Source of the DNA: Prunella strophiata
Taxonomy: Eukaryota; Chordata; Aves; Passeriformes; Prunellidae
Assembly: GCA_036583965.1 (NCBI GenBank)
Contig: JAZBQD010000027.1
Span: 3,986,687-4,050,686 of the forward strand
Direction: 5' to 3'
Length of the DNA: 64,000 bases
Shown here piece by piece: positions 1 through 12,319 of the stretch. How positions within the stretch are numbered: the stretch's first letter is position 1; the number at the start of each line of letters is the position of its first letter. The notes beneath the pieces were generated by a model. That model was not told where the DNA came from and did no database searches. It saw only the letters and a list, made by a program, of their open reading frames with translations. A program made the translations under genes and the position numbers.

Positions 1-877
1 AGAATTCATTTACTTCCATTAGAATAGTTTTCTAATTTTATGCAAGTGAATGGCTCAGATAGGGAGCATTTTGCTGACTGTACAAAACACTCTTTCATGT
101 AGAATTTTCCTGCACTGAAAATTTCGGTCTGGGTGTGCTCTTAGTGTCTGCTCTCATACCCCTGCTCTGTCCACCCACTCTTTAAATGCCTAAAACTTTA
201 GGATTTCCACTTGATTTTTTTTTTTTTTTTATTTTAGACTGTTTCTAAACCAAATGGCTCCACAACGGAGCAATTAATCCTGGTGTTATGGAAATGCTTT
301 AGCTTGCTTGCTTTCATTTTCCTTCATGTCACCCTAAATATTAGGATGGTTTACAGGCTGGTTTCAAAACAGAGAAACAAAGATGGTAATTTTTTAATTG
401 GTGTGATGAACCTCGTGGTTTTGCTTAGAGAGAAGATGCTTAGGAGGGGAGCTGTGATGGATGGTGTAGTTCCAGATGGTGGAAATAGCTTCCAAAGGGC
501 TGGAAAATAGTATGGAAACATTGGATTTTTGTAGGGAATGATTTCTGATCCAGACAGTGCATGAGTAATATCGTTCCATCCTCAGCTGTGCTTTGTGCTT
601 TCCTTCTGTGAAGCCTTTGAGCCCCAAATCCAGGAGGCCTTTGCATGGCGGTCCCGCTCTACCTAAAGCAACACAAAGCCTCTTGTATTATTTTTCCCTT
701 TAAGGGCAGCTTTTCCCCTGCACGACCTTCCCAGAGATCCTTTCATTCCCCAGCAGGTTTTAAAACGTTAATCAGCACCTTGTACAGCTCTCAGTGCTGG
801 AAAGTGCTACAACACAGGCTATTTGTTCCTAAATCTCCACTCGATATAAGCAGCAGCCAGCAATGTACATCCCCATC

Positions 878-894
878 CACACACACACACACAC
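878..894. repeat. (CA)n microsatellite
   Basis: About 8.5 uninterrupted CA dinucleotides in otherwise unique sequence. This is a short simple repeat with no sign of function. Confidence 0.9.
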
Positions 895-1194
895 TTACAC
901 CTTCTTTGGCTGACCTGGTTATTCCTGTGCTCCCATCAGCCTGCTGGGGCTGTTCAGTTTAACCAGCTGCAGGCACTAAATAATAGAAACATTTAATATT
1001 TTGCTGCTCCCAAGAGCAGTTTGGAGCAGCCTCGTCCCAGCGGATGGCGGCTGCGGAGCGGCTGGATGCCAGCCCTGCTTCCTTCCAGCCATTCCCAGGG
1101 CCTTGGCACTGCCACCACTGCAGCAAGGTGCAAGTGAGGGAAGGAACATGTGCTATTTTCTGAACACTCTGGGTGCAAACAGGAGCGGGGGTGG

Positions 1195-1214
1195 GTGTGT
1201 GTGTGTGAGTGTGT
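1195..1214. repeat. (GT)n microsatellite, imperfect
   Basis: A GT run interrupted once by an AG, just after a G-rich stretch. It lies about 300 bases from the CA run on the other strand sense, but the two are too short to count as a meaningful inverted repeat. Confidence 0.8.
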
Positions 1215-3074
1215 TTACGCTTCATGCAAATTTAGATGTTCCTATAGTGGCGCAAACCTCTTGGTGCTGCCGGAGAAGCTCTCAGAAGTTGTTTTGCTCT
1301 GTTGTTAAATTTAATTTCAATGTTTTCCTGTGTCACAGAATGTGTTCTCTGCCTTCCTGCTGGGGAAGACCTTCCCGTGCAGTGCTGGCTGGCTGCAGGC
1401 ATCCCAGGGGAAGGCAGAGCTGCAGATCAGCCGTGCATCCTCTGACAGATTTTATAAAGAGAGCACAAGCCTCATTCCCTCCATCCCCCTCTCTCTCCTT
1501 CCCTTTGCCTTGGACAATGCATTTTCCAAACAGAGAGGCTTTCCCTTGATTTATCTCTAAGCCTAAAGGCCCACGTGGTCAAGTTCTTAAAAAATCCAAA
1601 ATATCCAACCAAAGAACATGGCAAACCCCTGTGGATTCCTGACCAGTGATCCAGCCATTCTGAACAACCTTCATTTAATGCACCCCTCAGCCTTTCCTGG
1701 ACAGATCCAGCCTCTTGGGAATGAGTTCAGGGTGGCTCAGGTGTGCTCCAGGGCCCTGCAGAGCAGGAGTCCCTCTTTATCTGCTGCCAACTTGTCTGCT
1801 CCCATGACTTTCCTGGAAAAGGGGGAGCAGCCCTGCAGAGGGGCTGTTTGCCCCAGGAGAGCTGCCACCAGTCTGTGGGATGGGTTGTGTGGTTCCATGG
1901 ATTTGGAGAGGCTGCAGGAGGCAGAAGCAGGGAATTGCTGCAGGTGAGAGGGGTGTGGAGGGGGGATGGTCCCAAAGAAGTCCTGGTACAAAGTGCTGTC
2001 ACCAAATGAAGCCAACACTGAACTGCTTCAGCCAAGCCCAGCAGATGAGAGCCCCAACTCGGCAGGGGCTCCCTCCAAATGAAGTGTTCTCTGCTCTTTG
2101 TCCAGACAGAAAATTGGAAAATGTCAGCTCTGTTTGCTGATGAAAATTCATTGTCTGCCAGCTTTCCTGAAAGCCTTTGGTAATGCCTGGCCCCAGCCTG
2201 CATCGACAGGAGTCCTAAAATACAGCACATGGCAAAGAGAAGTGGTAAAATAGGGGCTGCTCTCTTCTTGTAGGGGCTATTACTCTCTCTGCCCCCCCGT
2301 GGGTCTCTGGTGTGAGTGTGGCAGCTTCTCTAGATAAAGAATGTAGTTTCCCCCAAAAGAAGAGGAATTTATTATTTTTGCTACATGGTGAACCTGACAT
2401 CTGACAAGTATTTCCTTCTCCCAAGCTCTGTTCTCCTTTTCTGTACATAAATATAGTGCTTGTGCCCTTCCAAACGCCCCAGCTTTCCTGAAAACCCCTG
2501 TGTTGTAGCCATCAAATTGGCCCATGCATTTTTAATGCAGTCTTATTGACTGGATTCGGGAAGCATAAGGATAAAACAAATCGCTGTACTACCAAGGAAA
2601 AAGCCATTTGGCCAAGTGCATCTGCTCACCTTTGATTTATTTCAGCAACTTTCTCCTATATTTTCAGTCTACTCCCTCCCCTTAAAAATAATCTATTAGT
2701 CTTCTAGTATTTTGGCATTTGCATCTGCAGTCTGCTTCTCAGCCTATTCCATATTCACATTCCTTTGATATATACATATGAAATAATGACCCAGAGCTGA
2801 AATACTAGCTAAACCTGGTTTCTGATACAATCCCCATGGTATTTAATTGTACTTTCTTTGGCACCTAAAATGATGGCTTGTGTGATTGCTATCTAAGTGT
2901 ACAGTAGTGTGTCTTGGAGGAGCTAATCGTCCTGTCCGAGCTGGGAGTGTGAAACCAGGCTGAACAAAGCCCCTCCAGATAAATGAGCTGTGTGCTGTTT
3001 GCTCAGCAGTGTGGGATAACCTCAGCCTTGCAAGTGCTGCCTTGGATAAATGCTGCTGAGGGAGTGTAGAAATC

Positions 3075-3090
3075 CATTCCAATTGGAATG
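3075..3090. promoter_or_regulatory. Perfect 16-bp palindrome of two inverted CATTCC (TEAD-type) motifs
   Basis: The sequence CATTCCAATTGGAATG is its own reverse complement. Each half is CATTCC, the core of the M-CAT element bound by TEAD factors (known motif). The next bases repeat the theme (GAAATTCCAATTCC). A motif match alone does not show binding; use as an enhancer site is inference. Confidence 0.3.
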
Positions 3091-3469
3091 TGAAATTCCA
3101 ATTCCAAACCTTGGCCGGCTCCCGAAGCCATCCAGGCTGTTCCTTCAGCCACCAGGTTGAGGTGTGCAAACTTCCATGTGGGTGAGAGGAAGGAACCTCT
3201 GAAGAGGGGTTTGGTGTGGGTTTGCTGTGTTTGGGAAGAGGACTTGCTTTTCCAGTAAGTGTTAATCTTAATCTCCTCTGCCATCTTCAAGCAGGATTCA
3301 TTAGAACGTGGTGGAGCATGGTCCTGAGAGCAGCAGTGTGGAGGAGCCATCCAGGGGCACTTCTGGATAAGCCCAAACTTCTGGGATTCCTTTTGGGTGT
3401 GTGAGCTTTCCACACATTGCTGTTAGGTACTTTATGGCCAGTCTGCATCTTCCAGGAGCAAAAATATCA

Positions 3470-4075
3470 GAGTCACAGAATGCCACACTGGAAGGGACCT
3501 CAAGGATCACCTGGTCCAGCTCTTCTTGGCAAAAGCACAGTGTGGACAAGCTCAGCACCAGCTGAATCCTAAAGTGTCCAATTTTGGGGAATCCACCACT
3601 TCACTGGAGAGATTATTCAAATGATACATAATGATTATTCTCATGGTGAAAAGTTTTCCTCTTGATGTCCAAGTGGAATCTCCCCTGGAGTGATTTGTAC
3701 CCATTACCCCTTGTCTCATGAAAAAGGGAGTCTCCCTCTCTGTAGCCATCCTTTAAATACTGGAATATGGTGATAAGGTCTCCCCTCAGCCTTCTTTTCT
3801 CACAGCTGAGCCAACCCAGGTCTCTCTGCCTTTCCTCATATGACAGCTTCCCTAGTCCCTGGGTCATCTTTGTGGCCTCTTCTCTGGACATCTCCAGCCC
3901 ATCCACATTTTTTTTTTTTTTGGCATAGTGGGAACCAAAACTGAGCACAGTATTCCAGGTGTGTCCTAACAAGGGCCACAAGCAGTGGGATAATCACCTT
4001 TTACCTCTGCTGGGGATACCCTTGCTGGTGCAACTCCCCTGTTGGCTCTCTAGGCCACAGCAGCACCCTGAGTGT
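3470..4075 (-). mobile_element. CR1 LINE, truncated 3' portion, minus strand
   Basis: The plus strand opens with the complement of a CR1 3' end (AGTCACAGAATGCCAC, then TGGAAGGGACCTCAAGGAT). It goes on through the familiar reverse-complement CR1 blocks for the short-interval end (GATAAGGTCTCCCCTCAGCC), the CATCTTTGTGGCCTCTTCTC segment and the CACAGTATTCCAGGTGTG segment, fading near a GTTGGCTCTCTAGGCC block. Only the 3' part of the element survives, as is usual for CR1. A T14 run at 3909-3922 interrupts it, and many differences from the family pattern suggest an old copy. The open frame on the minus strand here is a repeat by-product. Confidence 0.85.
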
Positions 4076-4360
4076 GAGTGACCAAATTGTCCAAATATAG
4101 GCAAAAATGAGCTGAGAAGGAAAAAAGAGGGGAAAGAATGATCCTATAGAAACCCAAATTCTCTGGCAGCCCTGGTCTTCCCAGTCCCATCCCAATGTCC
4201 CTGGAGCAAACAAACCCAAAGCTTCCTGTCTGTCTTTTCCCTAAACTACACATGCTGTGGTGCTTTTTTCTGCATTGTGCTGCTGCTGGGAGCCTGTGAG
4301 GCTGGTGCTCCACATCCTGATATAAATTGTTATCAACAGCATAATAAAGAGTGATGCACA

Positions 4361-4390
4361 GCGCCGCGCCGGCCCTCGCGCGCCGCGAGC
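4361..4390. other. Short CpG-dense block with perfect hairpin
   Basis: Nine CpG dinucleotides fall within 30 bases, while several hundred bases on either side are nearly CpG-free. Inside lies a perfect stem: CTCGCG (4375-4380), a CGC loop, and CGCGAG (4384-4389). A TATAAA string sits 40 bases upstream (4321-4326). Possible readings are the core of an unmethylated regulatory element, a tiny promoter-like site, or a sequencing or assembly artefact. The sequence does not decide between them. Confidence 0.4.
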
Positions 4391-5282
4391 TTTTATGTTG
4401 CTTGTTTAAATCCAGTGACAATATTGCTGCAACTTCACAAGATACTGCTGCTTTTTAGCCTAATGGGAATGATATGGTTTGTTCCCAGCTGCCTCAGGGA
4501 GCAGAGCTGTGCTGTGGGGTTGGGAAACTGACTCACAGCCTCACAAGGGTGGTGCTGACCTGGGCACTTGGAGCGGGTCCTTGGCAGGCTGGACTGGCAG
4601 TGAAAGCAACCTAAAGCTGCTTGTAGGGGGAGGGTGTCCTCATGCTGTTGCAATTTGTGCTGTGGGAAAGGATAGCTTCTGAAAAGACAGAAAAAAGATT
4701 CAGTGGAATGTAAATCCTCCTGCATTAGGATGCATTTTCCCTAAAGCATCCCTTAACCAAATGGGCTGTGAGGTTCCCTTTGTCTCAGGCAGTGTTTTCT
4801 GTTTAAGTGATGGATGATTAATTCTGTGACGTGTCCTTTAAAAAAAAATAGTGTGTCTGTGTTCAGCATTGACCCAAAGCCAATAGAGAGAAAGGTTTTG
4901 CAGATTTTTGTGTCCAGTATCTCCAGGAAATAATGCTCCTTAAAATATTTCTTATAATAAGCTTAAGTGGAGAAAATTGAAAAACATCATTCATACTTTG
5001 ATGTCCTAAAGTATGAAATCAGAACTGCTTACTAGCAACTGAATTCCATCCCTTGACCATAGAAAGAGGCAAGATTTAGGAGCATCCTGAGATCAAATAA
5101 AATAGGGTCAGCTTTGTGGGGCAGTGGCTGTGGGTTTCATTGGCTCATGGGAGTCATGAGTGCAGCTCTGGGCTCAGTGCTTCCCTTACAAGCTGACATT
5201 CCCACTGAGGGCTGCAGGGCTGGTGTTGGAAACACAGCCCAGAGAAAGGCTCTGCACCAGCTGCATGGGGAGGCCATGGTCA

Positions 5283-5309
5283 GAAAATGTCCCTAGAAAA
5301 TGTCCCTAG
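5283..5309. repeat. 13-bp direct duplication
   Basis: The unit GAAAATGTCCCTA occurs twice head to tail (5283-5295 and 5296-5308) plus one base. It looks like a simple local duplication. Confidence 0.85.
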
Positions 5310-6200
5310 GACATGGGACACCTCAGTTCCAACCCCTCAAACTGCAGCTGCCTCTGAGATTTTGGCTAAGGTGCTTCTGTAAAGCAGAAATAAAAGCTCT
5401 CCTGTGTCTCAGTCTGGTGTTCTCAGCATTATAGACAGCCCAGAGTGGAGTTTCAAAGGTGTTTAGATGCCTGATGATTCAGTTAACAATTTGGAACATC
5501 ACTCAGGTGCCCAACTTGTTGGCTTTGCTCAGGGTTTTGTCAGCCAGTATTGGCTGATAGACCCAGATGAATAGACCTGGAGAGATTTTCACTAATGGCA
5601 CAGTTTTTAGAGGTGAATTTTAAGGCTCTTCATCTGCCATGGGAAAAGTAAAGTTTGGGAAATAGCTTCAAAGCATGGTTAGACCCCTACTGCAGATTAT
5701 GAGTATTCTTCATTAAAATCCATGTGGAAATGTAGCTCTGAAGAGCCCTGCTTAGGAATCTAAATACTGACAAGTTCACCACAGACTGCAGGAAATTTGA
5801 TATACAAAAATCTCTGGCCTGACCTTTGAACAACCCCAATCCTGAAATATTTAGTTTGTTGTACACAGTCTGCTTTAATTCACATCAGAAGAAAACCTGT
5901 GTGCCCCAGAGCAGAGAACCTGGCCAGGTGTGAAGAGCTGCAGCTGATGTTTGTCATCACCTCTCCAAAGTCTGGGAGTGCATCTTCTTTCTTAAACCAA
6001 CTGCTTGGGAGGTTGGCTGGGAAGTATTTGAGATTATGTTGTTTGTGTGTATTTACAGGAAGATTTTTCTGAATCAGACAGAACTGAGATGGTACCAAGG
6101 GTGCTCTAAAGTCTTATGGATGTGGAAGATTTGGCCACAGCTTTATCATGATCACTCAATTACATACTATATAGATAAATTATACACTGATACTATACTA

Positions 6201-6226
6201 ATATATCATATATATATATTATTATA

Positions 6227-6266
<40 letters not shown>
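6201..6266. repeat. (TA)n microsatellite
   Basis: A TA-rich tract whose core, 6229-6266, is 19 uninterrupted TA dinucleotides; the 5' part is imperfect. Such tracts are length-unstable and can extrude cruciforms. Nothing around it suggests a gene. Confidence 0.95.
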
Positions 6267-6267
<1 letters not shown>

Positions 6268-6442
6268 TACTTTATGCTGAGGAAATATGTTCATCTTTTA
6301 CCAGTCTGGTAACATTCATGGTGTGGTGGGTTTGCCTTCAGCTTCTTTAGGAGGGTGCAGAGGAGGCTTTTTTGGTAATTGTGTTTTGTTAGAATTGTGA
6401 TACCTTCCTGGTTATTGATTATAGGCAATAATCTGGTTTTTA

Positions 6443-6612
6443 TTTGGAATATGTTGCCCAGGGAAGCTGTGGTTGCCCCTGGATCCCTGGAAATGTCCAA
6501 GGCCAGGCTGGATGGGGCTTGGAGCAACCTGGGACAGTGGAAGTTGTCCCTGCCCATGGCAGGGGGTGGAATGAGATGATCTTTAAGGTCCTGCTCTGTG
6601 AGTCTCTGATTT
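6443..6612 (+). mobile_element. CR1 LINE 3' fragment, plus strand
   Basis: Matches the sense CR1 tail: TTGCCCAGGGAAGCTGTGG, then a segment reading CTGGATCCCTGGAAATGTCC, then GACAGTGGAAGTTGTCCCTG, CCCATGGCAGGGGGTGG and GATGATCTTTAAGGTCC. The octamer end is decayed to a CTCTGTGAGTCTCTGATT-like remnant. Both ends are abrupt, so this is a short 5'-truncated insertion. The small open frames across it are CR1 shadows. Confidence 0.9.
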
Positions 6613-9321
6613 ATACCTCCAAATCTTGCTTGAATTCCTTCTCCAAAAATATCTGGAGGAAGGCAGCACAGTTCTCTTCCTGGGGAGAGAGGAGGTGGAT
6701 TGAACTCCTGACTGAACACCTCACCTGCTCAAGGCTTGTAAGGTGGGAGTATAATTGGCCAAATTTCACCTGCAGGTTGTGGAGAGGAATAGACTCCCCA
6801 GGGATTCAGAGGATGGATCACTGTTCTTTCTCCTCTGGGTAGGAGCAACTGAGCTCCCACCTTCCAGGCCTCCTTCAAGTTCTTTAGGTCAGGAGGCAGG
6901 AACTGAGGCCATGGATTTGGAGGGAATGGCCATTTTTTGACTTTAACAAAATCTGCCTGGGCTTCCTTAATGCCTTCTGTGAGTGCTGCAGCACTGAGGG
7001 CATGGTCCATCAGGCTTTAGCAGGCTGTAAAGGATTCCCAGCATCCCTGGATGCATTTTTTATGTGCCTTAATCAGCCCTGTACCTGCATTTTTATTGCT
7101 GCAGGGTTCTGCTGCTGGAGCAGTGCTTTATTTGTGTTTTATGCAGCACCCTTTACACCTGCTTGTTTCTCTGAAAAAACAAACCTTACAGAGGGGTGAC
7201 CAGGGCACAGCACTGCCCCTGTCCCCCAAAAACCTGGAGGAGCAAGGAATGGGCCACCCCTGTCCTGACTCCCAGGTGTTATTGCATCAATGTTCCTCCT
7301 GGATTGATGCAAATGGGTGCAGAGAAGATCAGTGACTTCTGTGATCCCATCAGGAGCTGGGTGAGCACTTGCTGGCCTGTTCTACACCCCAGAGCCATCC
7401 CTCCTGAGAGCCTGCACTCTACAGAAGCATCAGTGCATCCCCTTTTCTTTATGGCTTTAATTATTGTGTGTGCTGGGCACGGTGATAAGTGGATATCTTT
7501 GTGTTAAGCAGCTAATTAATGTTTGGAACTTAGTCCTCTGTTTATCGTGGGGGTTTGCAGGAAACTCTTCTCAGCTGCAGTGGAGTGTGTGAAATATGTC
7601 CTGTAGATCCCAAATGTTAGAGACAAAAAGATGAGGTGCTGCTAAGGGCCATCAATGCACATTGACTTCTTTTGGCCCCACATACATCAAAAAAATGAAG
7701 TGAAACCCTTTGCTGGAGGACTGATTGCAGCTGAGGCACCTTCTTTAATCTCCCATGTGCAGGATGCCTTGTGAGCCAGGAAGGCTATCAAGATACAGTT
7801 TTAATTAACATTTGCTTTTTAGATAATGTGCACAGTTTATTTTGGCTGGAGTTCATTGAATATGAAATTCTTGTAATTAAGATACTTAAACCTGCAATAT
7901 TTTGTTTTCTGCAGTATTTTTTTTCCAAAATGGCATAATTTCTGCAGCATTTATTACCCAGTAAACAACTACTGCAAGAAAGAGCAATTTCTCCCACTGC
8001 TTTTTTTAAAATCTGTTTTTAACCTTTTTGGTTTTGTGCCTTGTTAGGCAGTGTTTTCTTTTTACAAATGTGTTTGAGCAATCACAGAATAAAAATAAAG
8101 TAGAGGAGGTATTAAAGTCCCTATTCCTAAGGTAATTAAATATCAGTCTTCTATTAATTTGTTTTAACATGCACATCTGAATGAATTCATCTCTGGATCA
8201 TCTGAACACCCCACAAAACAATGTAAATCAGTGAGTCATCACAGATATGATGTTTCTCTTTTGTCCTTCAGAAGGAGCCAGACTCTTTAAGACATTATGT
8301 TTTACATATTTAGAGGTATTATGGGCTTCTTTCAGAGATGTTATCAGCCTTCTGAAAGAGAAATAAGAGAATAGATGTGAAAAAATGTCCTTGGTGTAGA
8401 TGGTGAGCCAAAAGAATTCATAGCTCATAGTGGATGTTCTTTTTATTTTTAATGGTACATAAAAAGAATTTACTGAAAAAAACTTGGTTGTGCTTTATAT
8501 CTTTTTGTCTTGGATTCTTAGGATGACGCTAGAAAGCTCTAAAACCAAACTGAAATTTTATTAAATTGATGAACAGCAAAACCCCGTAGCTCTCTATAAT
8601 CTCAACAGATTTTCACGAGAAAAAAAACATTGTTAAAATAAGTCAAAACAAAAGGGAGAAAACTGCTCCCATTCTGGTTGAGTTGGGAGGGGTTAAGAGG
8701 GAAGAGAGGGATAAAATCACTTTTCAGAGTGATTGCTGGGGAAAAATGAGATTCTTCAGAGCACTCAGCCTCTGGTAGGGGAGGGAATATGCAGATTGTT
8801 GTGGCACTGTGAGTTTATTATTTATTGAGGGACGTCCAGATGAGCGCAGGAGGAGTGTGAAATTGAAGAACAAATTAAGGGCAAAAGGTTATTTATTTTC
8901 CAGCTAAATCCTCTTTCTTTTGAATATTATTAGTAATTCAATTTTTAGCTAGGAAGCAGCCCAGCCTGAGCAAGCCCCAGGAATGCAGAGCACGAGGGGA
9001 GTGGGGTCCCATCTCCTCCCCTGTGTGTCAGGATTTACAGCCCAGGAGAGCAACTCACTCGTGAAAATACAGATTTTTCTGAACTGCTCAAGTTAATTCT
9101 CTGCTGTCCAAAGCATAACTGTGAGGAGCTTTGAAACCATGCCAGCCTCCTGTATGTCACAAAAGTGATTGCTTAAATCAGCTCTGCCAGGTAGCCCCTG
9201 CTTCCCTGGGCTGGGAAATAGCTCCAGCTCCTGGTCCCTCAGAGGAATTCATCTGCAGTGCACCCAAAATTTGGTGTGGCAATGAGTTTTTCTCACAGTT
9301 TAGTCCTTACATTTAGCTGTG
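6613..9321. other. Unique non-coding stretch
   Basis: No gene or recognisable repeat. From about 7.8 to 8.9 kb the base composition is AT-rich with runs of T and A. Open frames are all under about 135 codons and have no homology that I recognise. Confidence 0.5.
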
Positions 9322-9578
9322 AGGTGGGTAAATGGTGGGGGTCAGGCTCTTCTCCCAGTTAACAAGATATGACAACAGGAAAATGCCTCAAGATGAGATG
9401 GTTTAGATTGGATATTTGGGGAAATTTCTTCACCAAGGGGATTGTCAAGTGTTGCAACAGTCCCCATTCCTGGAAGGATTTAAAAGACAGATAGAGGTGG
9501 CACTTGGGGACATGGCTGGGTGGTGCTGAGGGGAGAGCTGGACTCAAGGAGCTTGGAAGTGTTTTCCAGCCCTAAAGA
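9322..9578 (+). mobile_element. CR1 LINE 3' fragment, plus strand, diverged
   Basis: The order GGGGGTCAGGCTCTTCTCCC, a degraded AACAAGATATGACAACAGGA, GATGGTTTAGATTGGATATT, TTCTTCACCAAGGGG, CCATTCCTGGAAGGATTTAA and AGAGGTGGCACTTGGGGACA follows the sense 3' region of CR1. The end GAAGTGTTTTCCAGCCCTAAA is a decayed form of the terminal block. The subfamily differs from the copies at 14 and 16 kb, and divergence looks high. Confidence 0.85.
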
Positions 9579-12319
9579 TAAATGTGGTCAGCCCAGCAGT
9601 CCCCAGCAGAGCATTTGCTTCTGTCCAAGTACCTAGAGGTCCTGGACCAGATGCCAGCCTGGGGGAAGGTCCACGTGGGACTCAGCTGTCACCTGCTGAG
9701 CTGCAGGGGAGAGGAGCCCCTGTGCAGAAGCACAGCTTTGCTCAGCAGTGGTGCTGGCTGGAGGAACAGGGTATTTATTGATCCATCCTCAGCATCCCTG
9801 GGAGCCTCGGTGCTAATTAGCAGCAGGGATTGCTGGAGGGCAGGAGGGTGCCCAGGACTCCAGGGGTAGCAGTTTGCCCTTCCAGAGCAATAAATCCATA
9901 TTGGTTAAACTGCCTTTGTTAAGTGTTTGTGGAATCAAAAGCTGTGCCTGTGAATTTGTGTGAAGTTAAGTCTGTGTTAGCACATCATCACAGACAGGGG
10001 CGACCCTGCTGAAGCTGATGTTGTGGAAACTAAAGCACTGAGAATCTGGGATTGCATCCCTGTGCAAGGAGGGCAGGACATGAGGAACAGCCTTGCCAGG
10101 GATGCACAGCACTGCAGGGAATGGTGAGGGTGGGCTCTGAGTTTATTCCAAATAATGCCAGAATTTCCGTGAGGCTCCACAAATGCAGATCTAAGCTGCC
10201 CACTAAAAGAATACAGGCATTATTCCTCTGCTGTTGGAATGACAGCTAACAAGACAATAAACAGCTGGAGAATATACATGGCTTTAAATGACCATCATCT
10301 CTTACACTCAGAAAATAATGTAATCTCCTCACAGCTTCCATATCCCTGAAGTATGTGCGAGTCATTAGCTGTTATGATGTACATAACCATCCTTTCATTT
10401 TGAGGCCTTTTCTTCATTCATTTTCTTCATTGCACAGCACAAAAGATTTCAAACTACATGCTGGTTTAGGCCAAACAAAAATTGCTACTAAGAATAAAAG
10501 AAAATCTATCATTTTGTTTGCTGCTTAGGAAAGCTGCTAATACAAATCCTCGATGTCTCTGCCAGGTACTTCTGTAATTCTGTCCTTTATGCTCCTACTT
10601 TGCCCATAATTTCACAATTTCATTCAATTCTTTTTAATCTGTATTAGATGTGTTTACATTATTCCATTACAGGCTCTTAAGGAGTTTGTTGGGGTTTTCC
10701 ACACTGCATGAAATAGAGGTCAGTGTGCCTGTGCTTCATCTAAAAGCGGGATGAGCCAAGAGAAGGAGAAGGTGGATGGGTTGTGAGCTAATGGGTTAAT
10801 AATGACACCAGGCTGGGCTGTGTCTCTGTCCTGTTCAGAGCCTTTGTATCTCCTTCTGGGAAATTGTACAAGAGTGGGTTTGCTCAGCCACAAACACACC
10901 CAGCACAATGGGGCTGAAAATGAAAACCCAGGACAAAAAAAGCAATGCATTAGTTCACAGACAGCTGCAATACAAAGCTTCTGTATTTTGGAGAATTGTG
11001 AAAGTTTTAGGAGGCAAAGTGGGATGGCTGGAAGGGATTCATGAACAATCAGCAATGCTGTGCCTCAAAGAGGGACTTCTCAGAAACTGAGGCTAAAAGC
11101 CGATGTTGAAAGTCCAGAGTAGAAAAAGAGGAATACAGAGCTGAGTTAAATGTGAAAGAACAAAGATAAGCTGGAGTTGGAGTCAGCAAAAAAAGAAGAA
11201 AAAGAAACTTCCTTAGAAATCATCTATAAAGGAGAAGGAAGTTCAAGGTGGAGAGCAGGCCTGTAACAAATTACGAGAAGGGTCTATTTAATAGGAATTC
11301 AAATGGTTATGGTGGTAAAAAACTTTCTGAACATTTCTATAGTGAAAAGAAAGATTAGTTTCTGGCTCCAGAGAATTAGTATTGATCGTCATTTGCTTTT
11401 GATGGGGCCATATTTTGCCCAGTAGTTGAGAAGGGGTGTTATGTGTGTTACCTCTGGCATCCAAAAATATCCCTAGAGGTAATAAATGTGGATGTAAGAG
11501 ATGAAGGGTGAGGAGGAGCACAACGAGAGCCCTCGGGTCTTTGCAGCTGAGGAAAGCCTGTGGAGTTCCAGGGCCCAAGGAGTTAAACTGGTGACTCAGC
11601 AGTGGAAAGAGCTGATGGGCATGTCTAACATTTAGAGGTGCAAATGTTACAAGCCTTGATCTAATTAGCACCTTCTGAATCAGGAGCCGGGGCAAGCCAT
11701 GGGATGCCTGACTGGCTGAAGTGATGGAGAGTGTCTAGGAGGGTGCCAAAAGTGTGACAATATGTCCAGGTTGGCATTAAATGGGATTTTCAGCAGAAAG
11801 ATATTAGACAGCACCCTTGGTCTGGCTCCTTGAGCAGCAGGATGTGCCTGTGGCAGCCACACATCCTCCACTGACTCTTTTCTTCCCCCCTCTTGCTTCT
11901 TCTTTAATGTAGAAAGAAATCCTTTTCTGCCATTTGAAAGAAAACTTTAAAGACAGACACACTGATGTTGGTCTTCTGCAGAGGAATGAACTTCACCTGC
12001 AGGGATTTAATTAGCAGACTCTGGGTAAACAAAATGGGCAAATTACAGTAAAGGGGAGCTGATAAGATTGGAGGGATCATGGGTTACCTGGTGGAAAGCT
12101 AATAGACTATCAGTTTGAAAACAGTATGTAAAGTGATTCTGGCAGTTCCATTTGAAAAGTATCTTCTATCATCAGTGAAATAAATGGAGCTAAAATCAGT
12201 GGTGTTAGAAGGCTAATGAAACCGAGTGCAGCAAGGAATGCAAGTTTACAAAGAGTAAATCCCACTAAGAAAGTGTTCTGTGCCTTCAAACAGAATCACT
12301 GCCTCCTTTGGCAGCAGGT
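9579..12319. other. Mostly unique non-coding stretch
   Basis: No gene recognised. The part from about 10.25 to 10.68 kb is AT-rich and rather CpG-poor, and may be a conserved non-coding block. The part from about 11.9 to 12.3 kb could be a more decayed upstream portion of the CR1 copy that follows, but I cannot match it with confidence. Confidence 0.45.

Larger units (their letters stand above)
1..3469. other. Unique non-coding stretch with minor simple repeats
   Basis: I see no gene. Frames of up to about 180 codons occur but overlap on both strands, lack splice context and resemble no known protein. The stretch holds a T16 run (215-230), a short CA run, a TG run and a palindrome near 3.08 kb, listed separately. 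No interspersed repeat is recognised. It could be intronic or intergenic. Confidence 0.6.
4076..6228. other. Unique non-coding stretch
   Basis: No gene seen. It contains the CpG-dense hairpin at 4.36 kb and a 13-bp unit (GAAAATGTCCCTA) present twice in tandem at 5283-5308. The rest shows no repeat or coding signature that I recognise. Confidence 0.55.

Noticed and set aside
4321..4390. TATAAA plus CpG block considered as a promoter
   Set aside because: No transcript, open frame or extended CpG island follows; kept only as an oddity.
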